A DNA stretch of 64,000 bases, taken from a bacterium. GTDB taxonomy: Bacteria; Arandabacterota; Arandabacteria; Arandabacterales; Arandabacteraceae. The notes under the pieces are model-generated. The model was not told the DNA's origin and did not search any database. It saw nothing but the letters and a program-made list of their open reading frames with translations. Shown here in pieces: positions 7,526 through 15,368 of the stretch. The translations under genes were made by a program, and so were the position numbers. Numbering within the stretch: position 1 is the stretch's first letter; each line of letters opens with the position of its first letter. Location: positions 22,288 through 86,287 of the forward strand of contig JALGWB010000001.1 in assembly GCA_025774405.1 (NCBI GenBank). The letters are read 5' to 3'.

Positions 7526-7977
7526 GTTTCACTATCCAGATATTGAGATAGGTCTTTGGCTATCACAACCCGTTGCCTCTTGATGTTGCTGACTGGTGCG
7601 TTAGCAAGGAAGGGAGCGGCTTCTAGGAACGCTGGCTTATCCAGTTTCACTAGGATGCCTCCGCGCCCACGACACCAGGCTAAAGCGTCATTCTCATCGA
7701 ACTCAACGGCCATGTGCTCCTCGATCTGCACCCCAGGCCAGGGATTCTTATTGCCAGTCTCTGCATAGACAGCCAGAGCTTTTTCTCGGATCCGTGCAGC
7801 AAGCCTATCTACTTCCCTTTGGCTTTCGCGTCGCCAGAATTGCGCATCGCGAAAATGGGTATATGCTGGGCTTTGTTCTACATCCGCCTGGCACTCTGCT
7901 TCAAACCGCTTCCGACTCTCCAGGCTCGCCCGTGCTTCAGCTAGTTGCTCCAATATCGCAAGTATCTCGTCATTCAT
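7522..7977 (-). CDS. coiled-coil phage protein, paralog A
   Basis: 151 aa from ATG 7977 (AGGAGGAGATAG upstream). Residues 1-70 are a charged coiled coil; a KNPWPGVQIEE motif follows, then a ~45-residue section, then VVIAKDLSQYL. The adjacent gene 7970-8296 shares the coiled coil, the NPWPGV motif and the DLSQYL end, so these are tandem duplicates. Such coiled-coil plus short beta-domain proteins are common in phage early regions; I do not know the function. Confidence 0.7.
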   Translation of the reverse strand: MNDEILAILEQLAEARASLESRKRFEAECQADVEQSPAYTHFRDAQFWRRESQREVDRLAARIREKALAVYAETGNKNPWPGVQIEEHMAVEFDENDALAWCRGRGGILVKLDKPAFLEAAPFLANAPVSNIKRQRVVIAKDLSQYLDSET

Positions 7978-8296
7978 CTATCTCCTCCTTCGGCAAGTAT
8001 TGAGATAGGTCTTCCGCTATTGTAACCTGCGGCTCCTTAGCGATCGGGCTCTCCTCCTCGACCTGTACTCCAGGCCAAGGATTCTTGATGCTCCTCGTTG
8101 CATAGACGGTCAGAGCCGCAGCTCGGATTTGTGCGGCAAGCCTATCTACCTCCTTTTGGCTCATACGCCGTCGATATTGCGCCTTGGTAAGACAGGAATC
8201 TGCCAGGCGTTTTTCTTCCCGACTCTCTGCTTCGATCCTTTTCCAATTTTCCAGGTTTGCCCGCATCTTAGCTAGTCGCCGCAGCATCCAGGCCAT
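7970..8296 (-). CDS. coiled-coil phage protein, paralog B, internally shortened
   Basis: 108 aa from ATG 8296, which has GGGAGGG directly upstream; the longer frame to 8398 lies within the upstream gene. It aligns with paralog A through SQKEVDRLAAQIR, KNPWPGVQVEE and IAEDLSQYL, but lacks the ~45 residues between the last two. Tandem duplication followed by an in-frame deletion explains this. Overlaps paralog A by eight bases. Confidence 0.65.
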   Translation of the reverse strand: MAWMLRRLAKMRANLENWKRIEAESREEKRLADSCLTKAQYRRRMSQKEVDRLAAQIRAAALTVYATRSIKNPWPGVQVEEESPIAKEPQVTIAEDLSQYLPKEEIDE

Positions 8297-8462
8297 GTCC
8301 CTCCCTTCCCTGCTCATTCTCCACTTGTTGGAAATAACGTTCTGCATTCTCCATAGCCTCCTTGTAATGCTTCTCGCAATAGTCATGCGAGACACCACCG
8401 CTTGGCGTCTCTATCCAGCGTAAGTGCTTCCCACAGACGCAGCACCGGACTTCTGTTCGCAT
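8268..8462 (-). CDS. small zinc-finger protein (64 aa)
   Basis: ATG 8462 with TGGAGG upstream. The N-terminal half has CVCGKHL and DYCEKHY, a CxxC...CxxH zinc-binding pattern; the C-terminal half is a polar helix. It overlaps the paralog B start by 29 bases. One of many small zinc proteins in this arm; function unknown. Confidence 0.6.
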   Translation of the reverse strand: MRTEVRCCVCGKHLRWIETPSGGVSHDYCEKHYKEAMENAERYFQQVENEQGREGHGLDAAATS

Positions 8463-8665
8463 ATCATAGCCTCCAGCATCTCGTCAACGGCCTCTGTCCA
8501 GTCAAGGCTCTCTCGCAAACGCTTCTCTAAGGAAGGCGCTGGCAATAGCTTGCCCGTCTCTATGTATGAGATAAATCTGTTATCTGTCATCGCCAAATCT
8601 GCCAATTTCTCTTGACTGTATCCTCTTGTGACTCGTAGGACCCGCATTCGCTTGCCAAAGTTCAT
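8411..8665 (-). CDS. XRE/Cro-type helix-turn-helix regulator
   Basis: 84 aa from ATG 8665 (GGGGAGG upstream). Residues ~6-40 (RVLRVTRGYSQEKLADLA, then RFISYIETGK) match the XRE helix-turn-helix. The short helical C-terminus ends in a Cys- and Ala-rich tail. Start overlaps the stop of the frameshifted micro-gene upstream (ATGA). Likely a repressor or control protein. Confidence 0.75.
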   Translation of the reverse strand: MNFGKRMRVLRVTRGYSQEKLADLAMTDNRFISYIETGKLLPAPSLEKRLRESLDWTEAVDEMLEAMICEQKSGAASVGSTYAG

Positions 8666-8830
8666 CCAGATGCCTCCCCTCTGTAGCAATGCACGGTTTT
8701 CATCAATTGTTCTTGTGTGGCCTTCCTAGCCTCGACTGCTATGTACTTGCGTTGTGATACTTTGCATAATAGCCATATCTCATTTGGGTGATTGATGATT
8801 AGCCAATAGCCTGGCCTGATTCTTTGTCAT
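8662..8830 (-). pseudogene. small gene with +1 frame offset at its start
   Basis: ATG 8830 has AGGAGG four bases upstream, but its frame stops after 16 codons. The +1 frame, entered after MT at an AAA run, reads RIRPGYWLIINHPNEI and on for ~55 residues to TGA 8664..8662, exactly overlapping the ATG of the XRE gene as ATGA. That coupling suggests the +1 frame is the true gene and that one extra A disrupts it, by mutation, assembly error or programmed shift. Confidence 0.5.
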
Positions 8831-8838
8831 AGGGCCTC

Positions 8839-8931
8839 CTAAGGGGTGATCTGGGGGGCTGCAATGCTGACCAATGCTTTAGGCTGCTCCCCCCGCAGCA
8901 ATTCAATCAAGCGCTCTACAGTCATTGTCAT
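8839..8931 (-). CDS. 30-residue micropeptide
   Basis: ATG 8931 has AAAGGA 5-6 bases upstream and the frame closes at TAG 8841..8839, next to the AGGAGG of the following gene. The product opens MTMTVERLIELLRGEQ, an amphipathic helix. An 18-base segment near its end (AAGCATTGGTCAGCATTG) recurs with one mismatch at the end of the next upstream gene, a small duplication. Confidence 0.45.
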   Translation of the reverse strand: MTMTVERLIELLRGEQPKALVSIAAPQITP

Positions 8932-8943
8932 GTTTGTCCTTTC

Positions 8944-9171
8944 TCAATGCTGACCGATGCTTCGGAACTCATTGAGAGTTTTGCTTACTGCTTGGGCCAT
9001 GGGTATAGGAAGACTGGCCGTAAGGCTAGTTCCATAACGCTCCTCAGTCCATGACAGGATGTCGCGACAAACGGAGTTGTTGCGCCTGAGGACTTCCCCG
9101 TAGACGAACAAGGCCCGTTTGAGGACTTGTAGTTCAGCGGGGGATACCTTGAGAACTACTTCTGCTTTCAT
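8944..9171 (-). CDS. hypothetical protein (75 aa)
   Basis: ATG 9171 with AAAGGAGA eight bases upstream; the frame to 9258 has no better site. Product starts MKAEVVLKVSPAELQ and is mostly helical. No family recognised. Lies between small coupled genes of unknown role. Confidence 0.55.
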   Translation of the reverse strand: MKAEVVLKVSPAELQVLKRALFVYGEVLRRNNSVCRDILSWTEERYGTSLTASLPIPMAQAVSKTLNEFRSIGQH

Positions 9172-9211
9172 TACGATCTCTCCTTTCTGCATGTTTGACT
9201 CATAGTGAGAT

Positions 9212-9418
9212 TCATCGGTCGCATGCATCATCAAGTATAGATTGTGCAATGCTGCCAAGATATGCTATCAGTCTAGTGAACGACAAGAGACTCCATCGCT
9301 CTGAGGCCAGAACAAGACGCAGCGCGCGACGTAAAGCCATCTGGCGAGAGTCAAATGGTTGTAAAGTGTCAGTTGCTTCATCCAGACACATTTCCAATTG
9401 TTCATCTACGGTGGTCAT
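9212..9418 (-). CDS. hypothetical helical protein (68 aa)
   Basis: ATG 9418 has GAGGAGG eight bases upstream. The longer frame to 9766 is overlapped by another gene and looks non-coding. Product starts MTTVDEQLEMCLDEA and is wholly helical. Overlaps the 45-codon frame upstream by 17 bases. Function unknown. Confidence 0.55.
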   Translation of the reverse strand: MTTVDEQLEMCLDEATDTLQPFDSRQMALRRALRLVLASERWSLLSFTRLIAYLGSIAQSILDDACDR

Positions 9419-9539
9419 CGATCTTCCTCCTCTGGGGCACAAATAACTCCATATGGCAATCCCAGTGAGTTTTATCTGCCTGTTTACTTCCGCCAACGCC
9501 GCTGATGTAGTAGTCGAGTTGGTCACAAACAATGTACAT
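9402..9539 (-). CDS. small protein (45 aa)
   Basis: A frame from ATG 9539 to TGA 9404..9402 gives MYIVCDQLDYYISGVGG followed by a Cys/His/Trp-containing segment. The composition is protein-like, but the binding site is weak; a GGAGGGC-AAA-GCCCTCC hairpin about 30 bases upstream contains the only strong purine run. Without this gene, 9419-9584 would be empty. Confidence 0.35.
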   Translation of the reverse strand: MYIVCDQLDYYISGVGGSKQADKTHWDCHMELFVPQRRKIDDHRR

Positions 9540-9584
9540 GATGGACTCTGGCCTTGATACGCCGGAGGGCTTTGCCCTCCTCGA

Positions 9585-9851
9585 TTACGTGACCACTGGC
9601 GGGGCGTTGCCCGATTCTGTGATGCCGTCTGAGCTATCGAAAACCAGATCGAGCTTGCAACCGCCCGGTTGTGCCCCTTCTTGATAGTGCTTCTCGCAGA
9701 GGGCAAAAGTGGGCACCTTCTCGCCGGCTCGTGCAATGATGGTAGTGACACGCTCTCTACACCCACGGCAGTTGCAACGACGTAACCCCCAAGTGATAGC
9801 TAGTGCAGCTGTGTAGATGTTTGCTGTGTCTGGGTCTCGGATGATCTCCAT
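9585..9851 (-). CDS. small zinc-finger protein (88 aa)
   Basis: ATG 9851 with AAGGAGG upstream. Residues ~25-55 contain CNCRGC and later ALCEKHY, a Cys/His set similar to that in the 8268-8462 protein, so the two may be related. The C-terminus is polar and ends PPVVT. Function unknown. Confidence 0.6.
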   Translation of the reverse strand: MEIIRDPDTANIYTAALAITWGLRRCNCRGCRERVTTIIARAGEKVPTFALCEKHYQEGAQPGGCKLDLVFDSSDGITESGNAPPVVT

Positions 9852-9871
9852 TTGTTCCTCCTTGTCTACCG

Positions 9872-10102
9872 TCAGGGCGGGTCTGGCAACCCACTGAAAG
9901 GCATCCAGTGTGTAATCTCTGTGTAAGGAATTAAGCCCCGTGTGGGCCAGCGCATAAAGCTAGGGAGACCGAGAGATGTTGAGTGGCCCCAATAGCGAGC
10001 TAAAGCCACGATGCGCTCACCTTTACACAGACGCCGATAACAGATAAATACGTCACGGTCTCTAGGTACTGGGAAGTCTACTACCCGCTTCCACTCAGTC
10101 AT
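9872..10102 (-). CDS. DUF551-like protein (76 aa)
   Basis: ATG 10102 with AAGGAGA eight bases upstream. Residues open MTEWKRVVDFPVPRD and end with ITHWMPFSGLPDPP; the THWMP-x-PP ending is the signature of the DUF551 family, common in phages and prophages and of unknown function. Length is normal for the family. Confidence 0.75.
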   Translation of the reverse strand: MTEWKRVVDFPVPRDRDVFICYRRLCKGERIVALARYWGHSTSLGLPSFMRWPTRGLIPYTEITHWMPFSGLPDPP

Positions 10103-10146
10103 TTGATTTCTCCTTCCTGCGGCTCGCTCTTCACTCGATACAGGCA

Positions 10147-11657
10147 TCACTTAGCATTGGGACCTCCTTCGCATAACATATTCAGCATCGGGCAATCATC
10201 TATCACCCGCTTTCTTGCCATCTTGCAATACTCCTCTGACAAGTCTATCCCAATCGCCCTCCTTCCTAGCCGCAGGGCCACCATGACGCTTGTCCCACTC
10301 CCAACAAAGGGGTCAAGAACTATGCAAGGAACTGGGTTATGCCCACATGAACACCCAGGCCGCCATTTGTCCGTTGCGCGACTGGTGAGAGCCCATCCCG
10401 TGCTATCAGTTTTCGTGGGTGCGTTGTTAGGTACGTGCGCTGGCTCTCGCTTGTTAATGTGGCCTGTCCGTTCGATGATTCTGTTCCATCCCTTCCCGCA
10501 CTCCGGGCAGCATCCGCGCTCGGAAGTTCCGAGGTGAATGCACCTCTCAGGAAGCACAGTGGGAAATACGGCGAAGTGCAGCCCTGGAAATCCGCTTGTG
10601 GGGAATCTCCAAACGTCTCTCAGGTTGGCTCCTCGCCTATCAGGCTCCCATCTCTTACCACTGTAGGTCGGATTCCCGTAGCCAGCTGCCTTCTCACCAC
10701 CGAACTTGATATTCAATCGCGGTCTGTCCATTGAGTGTACTGTCTGCCCAGGGACGCCGCGTGAGCGCTTATGGCTGTCGCTCACCCCGCGTTTGTACCT
10801 TGCTACTGAGGCTTCTTTCAAAGGCGTCCTTACAGCGTAGTTGTCATAGTAGTATCGGGCGCTTTTCGTAAGTAGCAGAATATGCTCGTAGCTGGATGTG
10901 CATCTGTCAGTGACACTTTCCGGCATCGGGTTCGGTTTGGCCCAGACTATTGACGACCTCAGCCACCATCCGTCTCTTTGCAGAGCCATGCCCAGCATCC
11001 AGGGGATAGGAACCCATTGTTTATCCTGGAATGAACCGGCTATGTTCAGCCACAGCGTGCCGTCATCCCTGAGCACCCTTTTCACTTCTCTGAATATCCC
11101 AACCAGATGGCAAATGTAGCAAGCTCCGCAAAGGCGCGGCCTGAAATACTTGGCTAGATGAGCAGGCACAGCGTATCTCGGTAGAGTTATCTCGGTTTGC
11201 ATCCTAGCCCTTTCGAGTTCTGACATGACATAGGCACGCTCTTTATCAGTCAGGTCTGGCCGCAATTCCTGGAATGGCCGCCCACAGTCTGGCGTTGGCT
11301 CCAGGCCCAGCGACCCGCGCCAGCAGCCACAGAGACGACAGAAGGCATGATTGTGCGGTTTATGTCGGCTTCCTGCATTACTATCCTGTTTTGCTGATGG
11401 CCCACCTGACATTCCTGGTCGTATCTGCTCGTCCCACTCATGCTTGCACTCATCCGAGCCGCCCCAGAGTAAGGGCGGCAAATTGTAGTCTCTTAATCCC
11501 CATGGAATCACCAGTAGGGTGGCGAGGTACAAACCGTCTGGACGCAAGCATCTGGCATAGTACGCAAGACATCCCTAACATCGCCCTGCACAACAGCCCA
11601 CTGCCGGCTTCCAGCCAATACCTCACTCAACCCTACTGGTTGTCTCTCTCCCTTCAT
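10147..11657 (-). pseudogene. site-specific DNA methyltransferase (N4/N6 type), frameshifted
   Basis: The N-terminal part starts at ATG 11657 (MKGERQPVGLSEVL...), reads through VVQGDVRDVL to catalytic motif TSPPYW and stops at TGA 11510..11508. The rest continues in another frame as GLRDYNLPPLLWGG down to 10147, with the SAM motif DPFVGSGTS near the C-terminus, the order expected of beta-class methyltransferases (PF01555). Eleven bases (TGATTCCATGG) stand between TSPPYW and GLRDY and break the frame; removing them restores the family consensus. The C-terminal frame alone lacks the catalytic motif, so the enzyme is probably inactive as sequenced. Confidence 0.8.
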
Positions 11658-11722
11658 CTGATAAATTGCCTTTCATATTAGCCATGCTATGAACCCAGTG
11701 GTGACACTTACGCAAAGCAAAG

Positions 11723-11830
11723 TTAGATTGCCAAGGTCACAACGCAGCCATCTATCCTCGCCAAGACCTCCCTACAATCCCCCTGCACGATGGCCCACTT
11801 GCGCTGGCCTGATAATACTTCATCTATCAT
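11723..11830 (-). pseudogene. remnant of a second methyltransferase N-terminus
   Basis: A 35-codon frame (MIDEVLSGQRKWAIVQGD...) closely parallels the N-terminus of the methyltransferase at 11508-11657 (EVLAGSRQWAVVQGD) and stops after VVTLAI, before the catalytic motif. It overlaps the end of the helix-turn-helix gene by 11 bases. Either a tandem duplication of the gene start or a scar left when one methyltransferase replaced another. Confidence 0.65.
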
Positions 11831-12080
11831 TTGAGACTACCTCACCAGATATTTTGAGATTCAATTTAAGATATTCAGGGACACTCTCTCCTTCCTCGAA
11901 GAAGAGATACTCGGCGTCTTTACCTAGCCGTCGAATACACCGATCCCTGAATTCAGGCGTTACTGGCTCATGACCATGCTTGAGACGAGAGAGATGCTCG
12001 TAACTATAGCCTAACAGGTCAGCCATCTCTTTCATAGGTACTCTGTAGTCTTCGGCCCATCGAAACAGACTTGTCTGCAT
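11820..12080 (-). CDS. helix-turn-helix regulator (86 aa)
   Basis: ATG 12080 with AAGGAGA seven bases upstream. Residues ~8-40 (WAEDYRVPMKEMADLLGYS, then YEHLSRLKHG) match a Cro/XRE-like helix-turn-helix; the C-terminus is an acidic tail. It precedes the methyltransferase genes and could control them, a common pairing, but that is inference. Confidence 0.65.
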   Translation of the reverse strand: MQTSLFRWAEDYRVPMKEMADLLGYSYEHLSRLKHGHEPVTPEFRDRCIRRLGKDAEYLFFEEGESVPEYLKLNLKISGEVVSNDR

Positions 12081-12161
12081 AACAGTCTCCTTGCTAGTTG
12101 TTGTTAGTCATTGGTCACTTAGTCTCTTAGTCGCTCTAGGCTAGTATTCTCTCTAGCCTCT

Positions 12162-13103
12162 CTAACCTAGTATTCTCTCAAGATGGTTGCCAAAATTGCT
12201 ATGCCCTGCCCTCTTGAGATACTGTAAGCCGAGAACAGTCAGCTTGCGTCCCCGCCCTGTAATCTCAATAAGAGCCTTTCGCAGCAACAAGGGCTCATAG
12301 ATCTCCTTGATAGTTCTCGCGTTCTCGGCTAAGGCTCCTGCTAAGGTCGATGCGCCTGCTGGCCCTCCCCCAAACATTATACCAAGAACCATCAGGTACT
12401 TTCTCTCCTCAGGCCTAATTCCCAAGAAGTCTATCCCCAAACTAGACAGGATTTCGCCGATGTCAGAAGCCGATGCCTGGTTAGTCACGTCCCTGACACG
12501 TCTCAGCAGATGGTTCGCGATCCTCGGCGTGCCCCTGGCCCTTTCTGCCAAAGCCTCACTAGCACCTGGCTCCAGCGTCACGCCCAGTGCTGCTGCTGAG
12601 TTCTCGACAATCTCGGCTAAGTCCTCAGTCGGATAGAAGTCCAGTCTCAGTCTCAGAGGAAACCTGGTTCTGAGGGGGGCTGTTACCTCCGCAGGCCGCG
12701 TTGTGGCTGCTATGATAGTCCCTCGAGCGCTTCGATCCATTAGGTTTGCCAAACGCTCCTGGCTATCTATGTCCAGAGCATGAACCTCGTCTATGAAGAT
12801 GAACTGAACGGATTCAGGTTCCCTGCTTCCTAGTTCTCTAGTTAGGCCTGCTTCCAAGTCATCATAGTCTTGGCCTGTAACTCTGACAAGGTCCTGGCCT
12901 CCTACCAGCCTAGCCAGCGTCGTCTTGCCGAGCCCTGGTGGTCCAGTCAAGAGAAGGTGATCAAGAGGTTCTGACCTTCCCTCGGCTGCCCCCAGGGCCC
13001 TTCGCAAGACATCTTTGATTTGTTGCTGGCCAATAAAGTCCTGCCAGGCTTGGGGGCGGAGTTTACTATCGAGCATTGCTATTGACAATAGAGTGCAAGC
13101 CAT
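12162..13103 (-). CDS. RuvB-like Holliday junction branch-migration ATPase
   Basis: 313 aa from ATG 13103 (AGAGGA eight bases upstream; the frame to 13268 covers the neighbouring gene). AAA+ motor: an LRPQAWQDFIGQ opening like RuvB, Walker A GPPGLGKT at 54-61, Walker B DEVH at 105-108, sensor AATT near 133 and an RTRF arginine finger near 145. A C-terminal winged-helix region follows. Slightly shorter than bacterial RuvB (~335). No RuvA or RuvC in the window; it may recruit host RuvA. It fits recombination-dependent replication with the nuclease and helicase downstream. Confidence 0.9.
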   Translation of the reverse strand: MACTLLSIAMLDSKLRPQAWQDFIGQQQIKDVLRRALGAAEGRSEPLDHLLLTGPPGLGKTTLARLVGGQDLVRVTGQDYDDLEAGLTRELGSREPESVQFIFIDEVHALDIDSQERLANLMDRSARGTIIAATTRPAEVTAPLRTRFPLRLRLDFYPTEDLAEIVENSAAALGVTLEPGASEALAERARGTPRIANHLLRRVRDVTNQASASDIGEILSSLGIDFLGIRPEERKYLMVLGIMFGGGPAGASTLAGALAENARTIKEIYEPLLLRKALIEITGRGRKLTVLGLQYLKRAGHSNFGNHLERILG

Positions 13104-13114
13104 CCACGTTTCCT

Positions 13115-13276
13115 CTACCTCCGAAAGTACGGGTTGACTAGCAGAGCCACTACAACCAAGAGCCAGCCCAGAACAAAGAAGACAACAAAGACACCAACCG
13201 CGACATCCAAGAGATTTCTCTTCATCACACCAACGCCTGGTTTGACCAACTGCCAGAACTTGGTCCACGTCATCAT
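13115..13276 (-). CDS. small membrane protein with two possible starts
   Basis: From ATG 13276 the product is 53 aa with one long hydrophobic stretch (VAVGVFVVFFVLGWLLVVV) and a short NPYFRR tail. An in-frame ATG at 13309 would add a charged N-terminus (MRGNSRKEEKA). Both starts have strong sites (GGAGGCGACA before 13309, AAGGAGG before 13276). This resembles dual-start holin genes, but no lysis cassette is adjacent. Confidence 0.6.
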   Translation of the reverse strand: MMTWTKFWQLVKPGVGVMKRNLLDVAVGVFVVFFVLGWLLVVVALLVNPYFRR

Positions 13277-13321
13277 GGCCTTTTCCTCCTTCCTAGAATT
13301 ACCTCTCATTGTCGCCTCCGT

Positions 13322-14287
13322 CTAAATGTGTGCATCAACCAGATAGACCCTCTGGTTAGGACTCGACTTCTCAAGCTCTCCCACGAAAGACCAGAAGGCT
13401 GCATCATAGCCTTCGTTTGGGTTGGTAGTCAGGGCCCAGTAACCCATCTGGGCTCGTTCTACCCATTCGCCATCCGAGGTCACAAAGGCAAAAGTCAGCG
13501 CCCTGGCCTTCTGCTTCAGGATGAACTCCTTTTCGGATAATGCCAGGAGACTATCGTCCCCCCAGAGAAAGATATTTTCCCTTTGCAGAACTCTCCCCAG
13601 TAGCCTCTGTTTAGTATACTCGTGAAGTGTGCCTTCCCAGTTCTTGTCTCTCTCAAGGAGACTCAGGAAGTCAGCTCTGAACTCGCCAAGGTGAGCCTGA
13701 ACATCCATCGCCTCAGCCTCTACCTGGCATGCCTTAACAGCACGGAAGCTCTCTAGGGCTTTCGTGAAATCTTTGCCTCGCATTCCTTCCCAGTCTATCC
13801 AGGATACAGGAGCCCAATCGCAACAGAGCGGGTCTCTCTGGGGCTTGCCAACGACGCCTGGCTCCCCGAACCCCACTGTACCGTCCGCAATACTCGCTGG
13901 ACTGGGCTTCCGCTTCATTCGCAAGTAGCCTGACCAGCGGCCTCCTATCTCCCACCAGTCGTACTTCGCGTTTTCGTTCTGCCAGTAGCCAATACGTCCC
14001 TTGAGTGGGTCTCGGTTGAGGCCCGCCCACTCATTGCAGAACTTGTCAAAGTCCCCCTGACCATAGTACTCCAACAGAGTCTGACCAACAGACTCAGGAT
14101 ACTGCCGACCTGTGTAGCTCTCCTCTGTGATGATCTCCTTGGCCTTCTCCTGGAGCTCGTCCTCTTTGTCAAAGAAAGACATGTAGTCGTAGGGAGGCTG
14201 GCTTACGCAGTTCTCCATGTAGGGTAACATCTTGTCTTCCAGGTCGTTCACGTCATCTGCGGGTATCAAGACACTAAAATGACTCAT
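13322..14287 (-). CDS. conserved phage 'MSHF' protein (321 aa)
   Basis: ATG 14287 with AAAGGAGG upstream; the longer frame to 14404 invades the neighbour. Begins MSHFSVLIPADDV, then a segment with NENAKYDWWEIGGRWSGYL and a GEPGVVG stretch. I recognise this pattern from uncharacterised proteins in many environmental and large phages. Function unknown. First of a run of conserved hypotheticals (13.3-16.7 kb). Confidence 0.7.
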   Translation of the reverse strand: MSHFSVLIPADDVNDLEDKMLPYMENCVSQPPYDYMSFFDKEDELQEKAKEIITEESYTGRQYPESVGQTLLEYYGQGDFDKFCNEWAGLNRDPLKGRIGYWQNENAKYDWWEIGGRWSGYLRMKRKPSPASIADGTVGFGEPGVVGKPQRDPLCCDWAPVSWIDWEGMRGKDFTKALESFRAVKACQVEAEAMDVQAHLGEFRADFLSLLERDKNWEGTLHEYTKQRLLGRVLQRENIFLWGDDSLLALSEKEFILKQKARALTFAFVTSDGEWVERAQMGYWALTTNPNEGYDAAFWSFVGELEKSSPNQRVYLVDAHI

Positions 14288-14309
14288 CGAGATTCCTCCT
14301 TTTGTTGAT

Positions 14310-14762
14310 TCAGCCGCCGCCCCAGAGCAGAAACCCTCCCTGCTCAGCAACAACCAGTGGCTCCTTCTGAATATCCTTCTCGACTTGCTCCCGCAACGAA
14401 GCAAGGAGAATTGGATTCTTCACATGCTCGCCGATACTCTGCTCATACGCCTGAAACACTGCCCTCCGCGCTTCCTCAACATCACAAGCCAACGCAAACA
14501 CCACCCCGCTAGTCCAGTTGTAAAGAACATCCTCCCAGACGAACAGTTTGAGTTGATCTTGACCTCCCAACACCACAACTCTGTAAATAGACACATTCTC
14601 CTGATTCTCTGGACAGGGTGCATTCGTCCTGATGTAGACCTTCTCGCCGATGCTCTCCTTGTCCATGGCGTTATCCCAGTACCTAGAACCCGCCGTAGAG
14701 AAAAGGTCGCCTGGCTGTAAGTCTTTTCCCAGAACCGCCTCTGCGCGAGCCTTGACTGTCAT
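14310..14762 (-). CDS. hypothetical protein (150 aa)
   Basis: ATG 14762 has AAAGGAGGAGAA directly upstream and is preferred over ATG 14792. The product starts MTVKARAEAVLGKDLQPGD, then a beta-rich middle and a helical C-terminus ending in GGFLLWGGG. No family recognised. Confidence 0.65.
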   Translation of the reverse strand: MTVKARAEAVLGKDLQPGDLFSTAGSRYWDNAMDKESIGEKVYIRTNAPCPENQENVSIYRVVVLGGQDQLKLFVWEDVLYNWTSGVVFALACDVEEARRAVFQAYEQSIGEHVKNPILLASLREQVEKDIQKEPLVVAEQGGFLLWGGG

Positions 14763-14788
14763 TTCTCCTCCTTTTGACATCAATTCCT

Positions 14789-14845
14789 TCATCGAGGAAG
14801 CCCCGCCATGACTATACTTCCGCCATCGAAGATTAGGGTTTGCAT
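14789..14845 (-). CDS. possible 18-residue micropeptide
   Basis: ATG 14845 lies eight bases after a GGAGG that overlaps the end of the upstream gene; the frame reads MQTLIFDGGSIVMAGLPR and its TGA overlaps ATG 14792 as ATGA. The context fits the coupling rule of this arm, but the length makes it weak. Confidence 0.3.
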   Translation of the reverse strand: MQTLIFDGGSIVMAGLPR

Positions 14846-14849
14846 ATTC

Positions 14850-15368
14850 TCACCCTCCCTTGCGGGCTCTCACAATCTGCGCTTCATACAGTAAGATAGC
14901 TTCTTTCCGAGTTGGCAGAGAACCCTTAGCGCAGAATATCATGCAGCGGTAGAAACAGCCGTCTGGGGACCTCGCAATTTCAGGTTTACCGCTAAAGTGG
15001 TCGGAGACTCGCCGATCAAATGGGCAGAAGTTCCTCAATGTATTGTACTTTGGAGCTACTCGCCCTCTCTTAATGAACTCGTCTGGCCACAGGTGATCTT
15101 CGGCATCTGGCCATGCTTCTGCGTCCCTACTACACTTACCCCAAGAGCAGTAGAACTCCTTGGCCCCGATCTCGTCACAGTTGTAGTATGAGAAATTCAA
15201 GCCTGCTTTCAATCGTTCCACCATCCGTTCAAGAAATACTACATAGCGTTCATTGGACAGTTCCATCTTCTTGTACCGACAGAGAATACAGATCGTCTCG
15301 GCCTCGACTGGGATAAACTCCTTGCCACAAGAATCACAAATGGCTGTCTTTCGCCTTCTTACTCGCAT
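14850..15368 (-). CDS. zinc-ribbon protein (172 aa)
   Basis: From ATG 15368 the product has CDSCGKEF and CILCRYKK near the N-terminus, a CxxC...CxxC zinc ribbon, and further Cys residues later (FYCSWGKC, FYRCMIFC) that could form a second metal site. No catalytic motif is visible. Overlaps the upstream gene by ten bases. Function unknown. Confidence 0.6.
   Translation of the reverse strand: MRVRRRKTAICDSCGKEFIPVEAETICILCRYKKMELSNERYVVFLERMVERLKAGLNFSYYNCDEIGAKEFYCSWGKCSRDAEAWPDAEDHLWPDEFIKRGRVAPKYNTLRNFCPFDRRVSDHFSGKPEIARSPDGCFYRCMIFCAKGSLPTRKEAILLYEAQIVRARKGG

Noticed and set aside
8944..9258. Longer start for the 75-residue protein
   Set aside because: ATG 9171 has a good AAAGGAGA site and the extra 29 residues look non-coding.
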